Below are positions 9,074 to 19,514 of a DNA stretch of 62,401 nt, in pieces. This stretch comes from Alkalinema sp. RU_4_3 (lineage in GTDB: Bacteria > Cyanobacteriota > Cyanobacteriia > Leptolyngbyales > Leptolyngbyaceae). The notes beneath the pieces are model-generated. The model searched no databases and was not told where the DNA came from. It saw nothing but the letters and a program-made list of their open reading frames with translations. Within the stretch, counting starts at the first letter, position 1; the number at the start of each line of letters is the position of its first letter. A program made the translations under genes and the position numbers. Location of the stretch: positions 1 to 62,401 of the forward strand of contig JAAUSA010000005.1 of the NCBI GenBank assembly GCA_012031975.1. The letters are read 5' to 3'.

Positions 9074-9725
9074 GTCTTTGCAATATCTTTATGTTGAGAA
9101 AACATAATATTGTCTTCATTATTAATTTTTTCATACGCTGCATTTCGTACGGACAGAGACTATACAGCTTATTTCGCGGTTAAGTATATAGAGTTCCAAG
9201 CTGAATAGGTAGCTCTAATACGTGGTGTTCATAACAAATGGATTCAATGACACTTAGATTCCGTGATGCAGTACTCACACAGCAATCCACAACGACTTCC
9301 AATTAAAGATTCTGTAAAGTATTCCGGATTTCTAATACCTTGGCCAGAATAAGTAATACCCCATATGAAACCTTAAGTCTTGTTTGCCCCAGGAGCCCAT
9401 CACATCAACGTATCCGGAGCCTTTCGCTGCACTACCATGAGCAGTAGCCTACTACCCGTGCCCTGCTCTCTTACACCTTCTCTGTTACCATCAAAGTCAA
9501 TATGATCATCACCCAAGCAACCGAGAGCATAGATTTATATACTCAGAGAAAAGTTATATTTTATACATCAATCTCAGTAAATATGAGTTCTGCCCATCTT
9601 TTTGTAAATTTTCGTTGGCAAAGCTAAAGATTCGTAAAAAGATCCAGGAATAGAGGCACTTTTCCCCGGATGTACAGAGTTATTACATGCAAGCTGGGTT
9701 GTGAACCGTTAGAATAGTTAGGCCG
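9074..9725. other. degenerate AT-richer region without an intact gene
   Basis: About 650 bp with no long frame and fewer HIP1 octamers than the surroundings. On the minus strand between about 9330 and 9520, short frames read DDHIDFDGNREGVREQ and GSGYVDVMGSWGKQDLRF in different phases. They look like the broken end of one gene, but I cannot name it. No RNA gene or clear promoter was recognised. Confidence 0.4.
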
Positions 9726-10051
9726 ATGAGAAGAACACCAGTTGACCTATACCGCATGGGAAATTCAATGTCTGCTAGAATGACCAATATTCGTGAGCAA
9801 GATCTCGATATATACGAAAGAAGCGGTGAGCTTTGGGTTGCTGCGAACTCGGGTGGTATTTCCACATTTTCTAGCCGGGGCAGGGGAAAACCTGGTGGCG
9901 GTTGGATGAGGGAATTAATCTCCCAGGCGAGTTAAGGGTTGTGAATGATTATGGCAATCACTATCTATGGGAACCCAGCTATGCTATGCCACTAGAAGAA
10001 TTTACAATGGCGCTTTCGTCAATTGGTGAGTTGTTTTATAAAGTCAGTTAA
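9726..10051 (+). CDS. Tse2-like ADP-ribosyltransferase-fold toxin (frameshifted near 9891)
   Basis: The first frame gives LYRMGNSMSARMTNIREQDL ... ELWVAANSGGISTFSSRG. It breaks at a CC pair (9891), and the next frame gives WWRLDEGINLPGELRVV, then HYLWEPSYAMPLEEFTMAL and FYKVS to TAA. Joined, these about 108 residues follow the layout of the Tse2-type toxin family (PF18648): LYR start, GGxSxF block, short W/D segment, LPxxL, then HxxxxPxxxMPLxxF. Known members are bacterial toxins neutralised by a small cognate protein. A candidate partner starts 14 bp downstream. One missing C explains the split; inactivation is the alternative. Family assignment is from pattern only. Confidence 0.55.
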
Positions 10052-10065
10052 AGGAGGACAGTCAA

Positions 10066-10263
10066 ATGAATCTATCACCTAAGGCAATGCGGTTTATGGT
10101 AGAGGCCCTGGAATACCGAATTTCAGCCTATGAGCAGCAGTTGGAAAACTCAAGTCTGGACGACGATGCAGCATCAGAGATAACCAATGATTTGATGTTC
10201 CTAGAATCATTGCTGCAAGAATTTAAGAAAACACTTGCAACTCCTGTAGCACCAGTCTATTAA
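10066..10263 (+). CDS. small acidic protein, probable immunity/antitoxin partner of the Tse2-like toxin
   Basis: A 65-residue, helical, acidic protein (MNLSPKAMRFMVEALEYRIS...) with a strong ribosome site (AAAGGAGG) seven bases before ATG. It lies 14 bp after the toxin-like gene in the same direction, the usual arrangement for a toxin followed by its neutraliser. It has no DNA-binding motif that I can see, so it would act by protein-protein contact. Function is inferred from position and size. Confidence 0.6.
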   Translation: MNLSPKAMRFMVEALEYRISAYEQQLENSSLDDDAASEITNDLMFLESLLQEFKKTLATPVAPVY

Positions 10264-10361
10264 AAGCCTGTAGCCGATCTAGAAGCCTGGCAAAATTCTG
10301 GGACTTGCATAGGATGCCAACCTCACGAAAGATGGTAGGGTCACCCCTTGAGGATATTGTA

Positions 10362-13300
10362 ATGGTGCGTTTCCCTAGTTCGTCTGCCTGGCTCTGCTCG
10401 ATCGCCCTATTCACCAGCACCATTAGCCTACCCGATCGAGTAACGGCCCAAATCACAGCGCCCAGTTCTCAAGCGACTCTCGCTACGGCAAAACAGCAGT
10501 ATCGGCGGGCTGACTTTGGGGGGCGATCGCCGCCTACCAGCAAATCCTGTCTTCTGGAACTGCAACGGACAAGGTAGAAGCCTTGCTACAGCTAGCGGAG
10601 ATGGATCTGTGGATGCAGAAGAGGCCGATCGCCGAGACGAAGATTCAGCAGGCTCTAAAGCTGGCTAAGGAAACTGGAAATAAGCAGGGAGAAGGGCGAT
10701 CGCTGTTCATGTTAGCGGCTGTGAAACGATATCGTGAAAACTATACCAAAGCAACGGAATTGCTGAATCAGGCATTGCCGATGCTTCAGGGGGTGGGCGA
10801 TCGCGAAGGAGAAGCCAGGGTTTACCTTCAGTTTGGCATCATTGATCACGCCCAAAAACAGTTCCCTCAGGCGCTAGAGAAGTTTGAAACGGCACTGAAA
10901 ACGGCCCAGGCTGGGAACCATCAAGATGATATGGCCCATTGCTATGACTGGCTAGCCGAAACCCAGCGGAGCCTGAAGAATATTCCGCAGGCTGAGGTGT
11001 TAATTCAACAGCAGCAGGAATTGAGTCGATCGATCGGCTATCGGTTGGCAGAATATGATGGACTGACGACCGTGATTAACCTTCAGACAGGGAAACAACA
11101 GTTTGCGGCAGCCAATGCTAGTCGGCAGCGGCAGCTAGAAATTATGCGATCGGCGGAGAATGTCTGGTTCCAAATCGAAATTTTGAGCTTGATGGGGTTT
11201 GATTTGCAGTCCCAAGCCAATGATGAGAGAAAACAAAGCAATTATGACTTGGCAGAAAAGCTGATATCCCAGTCCCAACTATTATTCCAACAGGCTGGGG
11301 ATCTCGCTCGCAAAATTGCTGACCCAGAGCGTGAACGGGTGACTTGGGATGGCCATAAGCAAGTATATGTTTGGCTGGGGTTTGTCAACATCGATCGCAG
11401 TTGGGCCTATGAGAAGAAGCAGGATTATATACAGGCAGATAGCTTGGCAATTAAGTCCCGTCAGGCGATGACGCAGGCGTTAGAAATTGCTCGGGAGAAA
11501 TTGCGCGATCGAACAGCGGAAGGAGAAGCGTTGGGTCACTTAGCCCAAACCTATATGCGCCGAGCCACTGTTGCCCACAAGGCTGGGCGTTACCAAGACC
11601 AACTCACTCATAATTTAGAAGCCCTCAAACTCGCGAATCAGTCCTTAGAAATGATCCAAGCTGGGAAACCTTCTCCGGAAGCACTAAAAATACCCAAGGA
11701 TTTAGTAGCCCTGGCACATTTTATGACACTGAGCAGCTATAACAGTACAGAACAATATGAAAAAGCGATTGAGTTTAGTACGGTTGCAAAGCTAATGGCT
11801 AAAGAATCTAGTGATCCAAAAATGGAGAGCAATATTGCTGGGGCACTTCATCTGAGCTATTTATCTTTAGCTGCTTCTGAAAACAATAAACTTCGCTATC
11901 CTGAGGCGATCGCTGCGGCCCAAGAAGGCATTAAATACGCCAGAATTATCAAAAATAGTGATTATGAAATTTCTCTAAGAGTTAACATGATCGCCATGGG
12001 CTATATTGCCCAAGGTAAATTCGATCGAGCCCTAGAGGAGGCCAATAAAGCCTTAGCGCAATCGCAGCAAGTCTCTAATCCAAGTGGTGTCATTCAATCG
12101 ATGCAGATACTTGCACTAATTCATTGGCGATTAGGCAACTATCCCCAAGCACTGAACTTTTCCCAGCAAGGATCAGAATTGAGTAAACAGAGCTATCATA
12201 GCTCTACCATTATAGGCAATCTATCAGCCATCTATGCCGACCAAGGGAATTATTCCCAGGCAAAGATTCTTCTTCAAGAGGCCTTTGATTTAGCGAAAAC
12301 CACCTGGGAGCAATATAAAAGAGGTGTTACTCCCGACAGTATTCAAGCCCTCTGTAGCATACTCCCTCACCTGAAAACGGGCTATGACTACTGCCAAAAA
12401 CCTGAAAAACTACCAACAGGCAGTGACTTAGATGAAATTAAAGGTCTAATCGATAGTCAGGCTAACTTGGGCCTGACAGGCATGGCCATAGGGTATCAGA
12501 ATCAGGCCGCTCTTGCCAAAATTCAGGGTGATTATCCAACAGCCCTGCAATTAAATCAAAAAGCTTTGGCAATTTTTACGGGACAAAAAGCCTACGATCG
12601 CATTGCCAATGCCCTAATTGGCATTGGGGCAGCCCATGGTGAGCTAGGCGACTACCAAAAAGCCTACGATTTTTCCCAGCAGGCGCTCAAGATTGCCCAG
12701 GATCATCGAACCCCCACCACCGAAATCGACTGTAACCAGCAGCTAGGCGTCATCGAACTGAACCGTGGCAACCTCGAATCTTCTCGTAAATTCCTCGATC
12801 GTGCCCTCACCCTCGCCAGAGAGAGCAAAGCACCCCTCAAGGAAAGTATTCTCCTCAGCATCATGGCCCACTACCACCGCTTTAGGGGCAATTACAGTGA
12901 GTCTCTAAACCTCAATCAACAGGCCCTACAACGCCAGGAAACCATGGGCCTCAAGCCAGCTATAGTCCAGACAATCATGCAAATTGGCGAAGTCTATACA
13001 GAACTCGGCGACTACTCGCAGGCCAACAATTATCACCAGCAATCCCTCCAACTGGCCCGATCGATCGGCAGTCAAAGCAGCGAAGTCTACAGCACCCTCA
13101 AACTCGCCGAAGCACAGCTCGCCGCCAAACAGTTTGACTCGGCAAAACGCAATTTCCAAAGAACTTTCCAACTCGCCGACCAAATCGGCCTTCAATGGCA
13201 AAAAGCTGCCGCACTCCAGGGCCTCGGAACCCTAGAACTGGCCCAATCCCGCCCCGCCGCTGCCATTCCCTTCTTCCAACAGGCCCTCACTCTCCAGCGC

Positions 13301-15145
13301 AAAATCGGTGCAAAACCCCGACAAGCCATGAGCTTAAATTACCTCGGCCAAGCCTACACCCAGCTACAGCAGTCCCCCCAAGCCACCCTCCAAGAAGCGC
13401 TCTCCCTAGCCCGTCAAGTTAGCGATCGCCCCACCGAAGCCCAAGTCCTAGCCAATCTAGCCGTTTTCCTAACGCCCGATCAGCCGGAACTGGCGATCGC
13501 CCTCTACAAAAAATCCATCAGCATCTACGAAGATATCCGCAAAGGCCTAGCACCCTTGCCAAAGGAGCAACAGAAAGCTTATACAGAAAGCATTGCCAAA
13601 ACCTACCGAGAACTGGCAGATTTATTACTCAAAAACGATCGCATCCTCGAAGCCCAACAAATCCTCGATCTATTGAAACTCCAGGAACTTAACGACTACC
13701 TTCGCAATGTCCGAGGCGGCAGCCAAGCGATTACCTTCCGTAAGGCCGAAACAGAACTTCTGGCCAAATTTAACAATAGTCAAACACCTGTCAACCAACT
13801 CATGCAACGGCTAGCCGAACTCCAAACTAAAGCCACCCTAACGCCCCAAGAAACCACTGAACTGAACAAACTCTACCAGCTCCAAAAAGACCTCACCCTC
13901 GACATCAACAAATTCTTCCAAGAAAACCCCGAAGTCCAAGCCCTGCGCAAACAGCTTCGCATTGAAGCGACCGTCCCCGATCCCGACCTTCTCCTCCAGC
14001 TCCAAAGCAGACTCGCCCAAACCAAAAACGCTGCGATCTTCTACCCAGCCATCTTCGACGATCGCCTAGAACTCATCTTGATCACCGCCGACACCCCACC
14101 CCTGCGCCGCACCGTCCCCCTCAAAAAAGGCGATCTCAACCGTGGCATCAACGACCTCCTCCTCGCCCTCAGCGATCCCCAAAGCCAACCCAAAGCCCCC
14201 GCCCAACAGCTCTACCAATGGCTGATCGCCCCAATCGCCTCCGATCTCAAAGCCGCCAACATCACAACCATCATCTACGCCCCCGACAGCAACCTCCGCT
14301 ACATCCCCCTCGCCGCCCTCCACGACGGCCAGAAATGGCTCACCCAAAGCTACCGCTTCAACATCATCACCGCCACCAGCATCACCAACCTAGAACCAAA
14401 ACCCCAAAATGCTCCCACAATTCTTGCCGGAGCCATTTCCAGCAATGCAGAACAAAACTACACCGTTGGCAACGCCATATTTAATGGCCTCCCCCACGCC
14501 AAAGAAGAAGTCGAAAATATCGCCGCAATTGTCCCAAACACCAATCAATTCATCGATCGCGCCTTCGACCTCACTACCCTAGAGAGCCGCTTCAACGGCT
14601 ACAACATCCTCCACTTCGCCACCCACGGCTACTTCGACATCGACAGCCAGGAAAAATCATTCCTCCTCTTCGGTGGCCAAACCAACGGTCAGAGCCAAAT
14701 CGCCACCCTAGCTGACATTAATAACTGGCGTCTATCCAAGGTCGATCTCGTGGTTTTAAGTGCCTGTCAGACCGGCCTATCCGATCGCCTACCCAGCCAA
14801 AAAGGCGACGGCAAAGAAATCCTCGGCCTCGGCTACCAATTCCAAAAAAGCGGCGCCAAAGCCACCCTCTCCTCCCTCTGGCGCGTCAGCGACCAGGGCA
14901 CCCAAGTCCTCATGGCCGCCTTTTACAAACACCTCACCACCGGAAAACTTTCCACCATCGCCGCCCTCCAACAGGCCCAAATCGACATGATCGAGGGCGA
15001 TCGCCCCTCACTTACCCAACTCAACCAAAACCGCGCCCTCACGGTCCACCAACCTCAACAAGGCCCTACCACCGTGACCTCTGACAAACCCCTGTCCCAT
15101 CCCTACTACTGGGCACCTTTTATCCTAATCGGCAACGGTTTGTAA
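10362..15145 (+). CDS. secreted TPR-CHAT caspase-like protease (frameshifted at 10518)
   Basis: Large protein (~1,590 aa) with an N-terminal signal peptide (SAWLCSIALFTSTISL, then VTAQ), more than twenty tetratricopeptide-type repeats, and a C-terminal CHAT protease domain. The first 52 codons and the rest lie in different frames around a six-G run at 10518-10523. Adding one G joins ADFGG to AIAAYQQILSSG. Repeats show TPR patterns such as GNYPQALNFSQQGSELSKQS and GDYQKAYDFSQQALKIAQ. The CHAT domain occupies about the last 380 residues. Its catalytic pair is His in LHFATHGYFD (codon 14624) and Cys in LVVLSACQTG (codon 14765), both intact. It is presumably exported, unlike the TPR-CHAT of type III-E CRISPR. 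Substrate is unknown. It ends facing a methyltransferase gene across a hairpin. Confidence 0.85.
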
Positions 15146-15159
15146 CCATGGCCCCCTAA

Positions 15160-15222
15160 ATCCCCCAATTCTGGGGAACTTTGAAGCAAGTTTGGCTCGG
15201 AAGTCCCCCAGAATTGGGGGGT
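15160..15222. repeat. 21-bp inverted repeat between convergent genes
   Basis: Arms 15160-15180 and 15202-15222 are complementary at 19 of 21 positions (core CCCCAGAATTGGGGG). The element lies between two convergent genes and could act as a bidirectional terminator. There is no T-run, and very similar C/G-rich palindromes are dispersed in many cyanobacterial genomes. Confidence 0.6.
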
Positions 15223-15266
15223 TGGGGGGCGGTTCGGCAGGGTTTGTTACACTTCGAGATCTGACC

Positions 15267-15935
15267 TTAACCGTTGTATACAATATAGGACTTCGTCAAG
15301 AAGGCAAACCGTTCACCCACCATTTCAGCCTCAGGGAACAGCCCCTTGACTTCCTGCTTACCCAACAGCTGAATACTTTCCACCATCGCCTTAGCCGATT
15401 GGAAATCCTTCTCCTTACCATGCCAACCAAACCCGCGCTTGGTCAATAGCCAGGCACGAACATTGACGGGCAGGAAGTGGAAGCCCACACACATGAAATG
15501 GGGCTCAAAGGGAAAGGCTTTATTGGGCGTCTGGAGGAAGTAATGCTTAGCGACCCGCTTGACCTCTGCGGCCATCTTGGCCTGCTCGGGATATTTCCCC
15601 ACATGCTCAATCACAGAATTAGAAAAGGCAATATCAAAACTACCATCGGCAAATTCCGACATATCACAGGCATTCCCCGCAACACTCGTCAAATTCGGGT
15701 AGGACACCTCAGCCTTCATCACATTGAGCAGCGTAATTTCAATATTGGGATTGTCCAACAGACCCATGGTTTCCCAGAAGCGCTCCGTGCCACCCACATC
15801 CAAAATGCGCAGGGGGCGATCGCTCACCTTCACCCGTTCGACCAGTTTCAGGAAAATCTCAAACCGCTGACGGCGTAGCTTAACCGCTAGGGAATTGGGA
15901 TTCTTGTTGTCGATCAGGCTGATGATGATTGACAT
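15267..15935 (-). CDS. class I SAM-dependent methyltransferase
   Basis: A 222-residue Rossmann-fold methyltransferase. Motif I is RILDVGGTERFWE, with LLNVMKAEVS near motif II, the acidic loop AGNACDMSEFADG near motif III, and FDIAFSNSVIEHVG as the methyltransferase-11 type motif IV. The C-terminal half (FLQTPNKAFPFEPHFM...) resembles methyltransferases found in polysaccharide or lipid glycan loci, but the substrate cannot be read from sequence. It stands alone on the minus strand between two plus-strand blocks. Confidence 0.75.
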   Translation of the reverse strand: MSIIISLIDNKNPNSLAVKLRRQRFEIFLKLVERVKVSDRPLRILDVGGTERFWETMGLLDNPNIEITLLNVMKAEVSYPNLTSVAGNACDMSEFADGSFDIAFSNSVIEHVGKYPEQAKMAAEVKRVAKHYFLQTPNKAFPFEPHFMCVGFHFLPVNVRAWLLTKRGFGWHGKEKDFQSAKAMVESIQLLGKQEVKGLFPEAEMVGERFAFLTKSYIVYNG

Positions 15936-16160
15936 AGCAATGCTCCAAGATTAGAAAGGGTTATTGGCTATTCTTCCCCGATCGCCCCCTAGATGAACAG
16001 CGGGGAATACCGAAAAGCTTTTTCACATCAATTAGAGAAAATACTGAGGTCTATGGAGTAACCATTAGAACATTTACAGAAATGTTTTACGGAGCCTGCA
16101 TAAAATTCTCAAGTCAAGCGTGAACCTGACTATCCCACTCGAAACCGTTCAGAGGTTTAT

Positions 16161-16799
16161 ATGATGACTCAGAATTCCGTTCGCCGCTTTGGTGCTTTTA
16201 GCTTGGGTTTGTTGACGACGGCCGTGACCGTTGCCTATCCGATGCAGGCTAAGGCTGAGGTTAATTCGGTCCAGTTTGAAATGTATCCGGTGGCCCAGTT
16301 TGTCCAATGTTTGGCAAAGCCAGGGCAGCAGCCAAAGGTGCGTGTCACAGTCGTTCGGGGCAATCTGAATGACCATCTCAACATTCAACTGGAGGGCTTT
16401 AAAGAGGGCGTTAAATTCGATATGTTCTCGATCGAAAATTCACCCCAATTGCCCAACGGCGCACCGGACCCGAATTTCCAGAGAAAGTTTGGCCTCGCTT
16501 GGTACCAGTCCGATCTAGAAGCCGGAGCCACATCCCTCAAAACGATTTTCCTCGATCAAATCTTTGGCCTAGATGATGCCGTTGGCTTGAAACCCGTCAA
16601 TACATTCCACCTGGGTTTTTGGTTCAATGATCCCAAGGATGCGGTCCCCTGCGGGTTCGATGCCAGCAAGCCCACACCGTTCAATGGAGAAAATAAAGCT
16701 GGCCCCCTCGCCTTTGTGACCCGTCAAATTGCAGGTCGCCCAGCGAAACTCGGCCCCCTTTGCACAAAACCCAAGGCTAACGGGACCTGCGATCCCTAA
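16161..16799 (+). CDS. secreted protein of unknown function
   Basis: A 212-residue protein with a signal peptide (GAFSLGLLTTAVTVAYPMQA, cleavage probably after AKA). The mature part carries three or four Cys, including CLAKPG, VPCGF and LCTKPKANGTC, which could form disulfides in the periplasm. No family recognised. It precedes the CHAT/sigma operon by about 125 bp, separated by a perfect palindrome, so membership in that operon is uncertain. Confidence 0.65.
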   Translation: MMTQNSVRRFGAFSLGLLTTAVTVAYPMQAKAEVNSVQFEMYPVAQFVQCLAKPGQQPKVRVTVVRGNLNDHLNIQLEGFKEGVKFDMFSIENSPQLPNGAPDPNFQRKFGLAWYQSDLEAGATSLKTIFLDQIFGLDDAVGLKPVNTFHLGFWFNDPKDAVPCGFDASKPTPFNGENKAGPLAFVTRQIAGRPAKLGPLCTKPKANGTCDP

Positions 16800-16851
16800 T
16801 CCTGAAACAATAGTTCATCTGCCCTTGCATCCTCGGGGCAGGTGAATAATA

Positions 16852-16877
16852 CGAATTGCTGCGATCGCAGCAATTCG
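16852..16877. promoter_or_regulatory. perfect 26-bp palindrome centred on HIP1
   Basis: The two 13-base halves are exact reverse complements, meeting in GCGATCGC (16861-16868). It lies in the 126-bp gap before the CHAT/sigma operon and ~50 bp ahead of its first start. It could be an operator or the stem of a terminator; no T-run follows. Confidence 0.45.
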
Positions 16878-16925
16878 ATCTTCCTTGGAAAAATAGTTAT
16901 AATAACCATGCTCTAGTAAATTGTG

Positions 16926-18277
16926 ATGTATATGCTTATAGGATTGCTGTCATCAATCATACATCCGGAATTACCACCACTGAGAACACCCTCCTTGGCT
17001 CCAATGGCGGCGGTATTGCCCAGTCCCCAGGCAACAAAGCTCAATCCTGTCCAGTTGGAAGCTGCCTTGAATCGTGGAGACTTAGGTGATGTATTGCAAC
17101 AGATCGAACTAGGCTGGAAATTTCAATACGAGGACTATTACCAGGGAAAACTGACCAGCCAATATCTCACCCTCGATCAGATTCAGCAGCGCCTCTATCA
17201 GATTAAAAAGCGCACGGGCAAGGCCACGGCATTAATTTATGCTGTCCCTGGAGCAAAACAGTTGGATCTCCTACTGGTTCCTCCTGAGGGTAAACCCCTT
17301 CACCGAAGAATCCAGAGCGCCGATCGCGAAACCCTCACCAAAACCCTCCAAGCCCTACGCATTGGCGTCGTCAACCCCAGTTCAGAACCCCAGGATTATC
17401 TGCCCGCCGCCCAGCAGCTCCACCAATGGCTGATCGCACCCCTGGAGAGCGATCTGAAGGCCCAGAAAATCGATACACTGATTTTCTGCATGGGTACGGG
17501 CCTGCGGAGTTTGCCCCTGGCCGCGATCCATGACGGGAAGCAATTTCTGGTCGAAAAATATAATCTGGCACTAATTCCTGCGTTTAATCTGCTCGATCAC
17601 AACCCTGCGGTCTTAAATGGCACAAAGGTACTTGCCATGGGGGCCTCGGAGTTTAAAGCTCAGCCGCCGCTGCCTGCCGTTGAATTGGAATTATCGATGA
17701 TTACCCAAGAGCGCCCCGGACGATCGCTGCTCAATCGAGAATTCACCTTAGAGAAACTTCAGGCAGAGCGATCGCGCTATCCCTTTGGGATTATTCACCT
17801 GGCCACCCATGCGGACATTTCTGCCCAGTCGGCCGAGGACTCGACCCTGCAATTTTGGGATCGCCCCTTCCCCTTGACCCAAATGAACCGTCTCAACTTT
17901 CGCGCGCCCTGGTCCAACTCCTAGTCCTGAGCGCCTGTCGCACGGCCCTGGGCAACCCCAAGGCAGAGCTGGGCTTTGCGGGTTTGTCGGTGCAGTCGGG
18001 GGCGAAGGCGACGATCGCCAGTCTCTGGTCCGTGGACGATCGGGGCACCTTGGTACTGATGTCCGAATTTTATCGTTCTTTAAAGACTGCCGACATTAAA
18101 GTCTCTGCCCTTCGACAGGCGCAGATTGCTATGCTAAAAGGAGATGTTACGCTCAATACGATCATTGATCGCTCCGGCGGCCTGCCATCGTCCAAGACGC
18201 TTGTCGAGACGGTGGATCGGAAGCTTTCCCACCCCTACTACTGGGCCGCCTTTACGCTCATCGGTAATCCCTGGTAG
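16926..18277 (+). CDS. CHAT-domain caspase-like protease (frameshifted at ~17907)
   Basis: First gene of the CHAT/sigma run, about 450 residues. The N-terminal ~100 residues are short and contain no TPR array. The rest is a CHAT domain: QYLTLDQIQQRL, ADRETLTKTLQ, HQWLIAPLESDLKA, GLRSLPLAAIHDG. Catalytic His is in IIHLATHADIS (codon 17808), catalytic Cys in LVLSACRTALG (codon 17936). The first frame stops at 17924 after RLNFRAPWSNS; adding one C in the CCC at 17907 restores RAPLVQLLVLSACRT and the standard SVQSGAKATIASLW C-terminus, ending YYWAAFTLIGNPW. GTG 16923 or ATG 16926 are both possible starts. Four bases separate it from the sigma-like gene. Confidence 0.8.
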
Positions 18278-18281
18278 CTCT

Positions 18282-19511
18282 ATGCAATCCCGTCATTCCC
18301 TGCTTGATCTGTTTTCTACTTTTCTTAACCTGAGCGACGATCGCGCCCAGGGTTGGCTCACCGATGGGCGTCTGCATCGCCATATGCAGCAGCACCTGGA
18401 TCAGAATGCCTCGGCGGCCGAGGACTTTTGGGTGGTCTATTGGCATCGCTATTGGCAGCAGGTGGGGCCGGAGGATAGGGTGCGATCGCGTATTTCTGAA
18501 GGGCATCTATCGGCCTACTTGCAAGAAACCTGCTATTGGTCCGTGCAGCGGGCCATGCCCAAAACTGGCAGTGGGCAGGTGCAATTATCGGACTGTTTTC
18601 AGGTGGCGATCGCCCAAATGCCGAAGCTATTGCGCAAATTTGATAGTTCCCAGCGTCCGAGTTTAAAGGCGTACGCCCACCGAGCCTTTGAGAACTTTGT
18701 GCGGGACCATCTGCGGCAGCGCCAGGAGGCCGATTGCTGTAGTGACTGGGGATTGCTGATTAAGGTGAGTCGGAAGCGGCTGTCGGAAGCCCTGAAACAG
18801 TCGGGTATGGCGGCGACGGACTGCGATCGGGTAATACTCGCTTGGAGTTGTTTTGAAGAATTGTATTTGCCAACGAAGGTGGCGGGGCTGCGCCAAACCA
18901 AGAGCCCAGATGTGGAGACTTGGCAGACCATCGCCGACGCCTACGATCGCCAACGCACCAGCCTCCAGCCCCCAGCCCCCGCCATGGCTCCGGCCCAGCT
19001 AGAACGGGATCTGCTACAGGCGGCCAAGCAGGTGCGGACTTTACTCTACCCGCCTTTAAAATCCCTTAATCTTCCAAAGGGCAACGACATCCCTGGGGAG
19101 ATCCAAGATGATCTGCCCGCCTCCGAGCAAGATTCCCTCCTGAGCAGCCTGATCCAGCAGGAGGACCTGGACGAGCGGCAGCAGCAACAGCAGCAAATGC
19201 AGGCCTTTCTGATCACAACGATCGCGACTCTGGGTCGGCAGGCCCAGGAATTGTTAACGCTCTATTACGGCCAGCGGCTTAAGCAGCAGCAAATTGCCCA
19301 GCACCTGAATATCCAGCAATACACCGTCTCCCGCCAGCTCAGCAAAGCCCGCGAAATCCTATTGTTAAGATTAGTGCAATGGGCCAACCAAACCTGGCAT
19401 ATTTCTGCCGATTCGAACGTGGTAGCTTCTATCAGCACGCTCCTAGAGGATTGGTTACAGTACCACTATGAGCTGGCATCTGCTGATACGACTTCACTTG
19501 AGGGCTCCTAA
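18282..19511 (+). CDS. sigma-70-like transcription factor (cyanobacterial CHAT-linked type)
   Basis: A 409-residue protein. The N-terminal half has a helical region resembling sigma region 2 (LKAYAHRAFENFVRDHLRQR). The C-terminus has a region-4-type helix-turn-helix: AQELLTLYYGQRLKQQQIAQ, then HLNIQQYTVSRQLSKAREI. A glutamine-rich linker (DERQQQQQQMQ) lies before it. It is longer and more diverged than group 1-3 sigma factors. The frame is open from 18144, but ATG 18282 is four bases after the CHAT stop and begins the recognisable protein (MQSRHSLLDLFSTFLNLS). Only three bases separate it from DUF1822, so these genes are tightly coupled. Sigma activity is inferred from the HTH and context. 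Confidence 0.65.
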   Translation: MQSRHSLLDLFSTFLNLSDDRAQGWLTDGRLHRHMQQHLDQNASAAEDFWVVYWHRYWQQVGPEDRVRSRISEGHLSAYLQETCYWSVQRAMPKTGSGQVQLSDCFQVAIAQMPKLLRKFDSSQRPSLKAYAHRAFENFVRDHLRQRQEADCCSDWGLLIKVSRKRLSEALKQSGMAATDCDRVILAWSCFEELYLPTKVAGLRQTKSPDVETWQTIADAYDRQRTSLQPPAPAMAPAQLERDLLQAAKQVRTLLYPPLKSLNLPKGNDIPGEIQDDLPASEQDSLLSSLIQQEDLDERQQQQQQMQAFLITTIATLGRQAQELLTLYYGQRLKQQQIAQHLNIQQYTVSRQLSKAREILLLRLVQWANQTWHISADSNVVASISTLLEDWLQYHYELASADTTSLEGS

Positions 19512-19514
19512 GCT

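Noticed and set aside
15160-15222. CRISPR-like or transposon end
   Set aside because: Only a single inverted pair, no array spacing and no target duplication.
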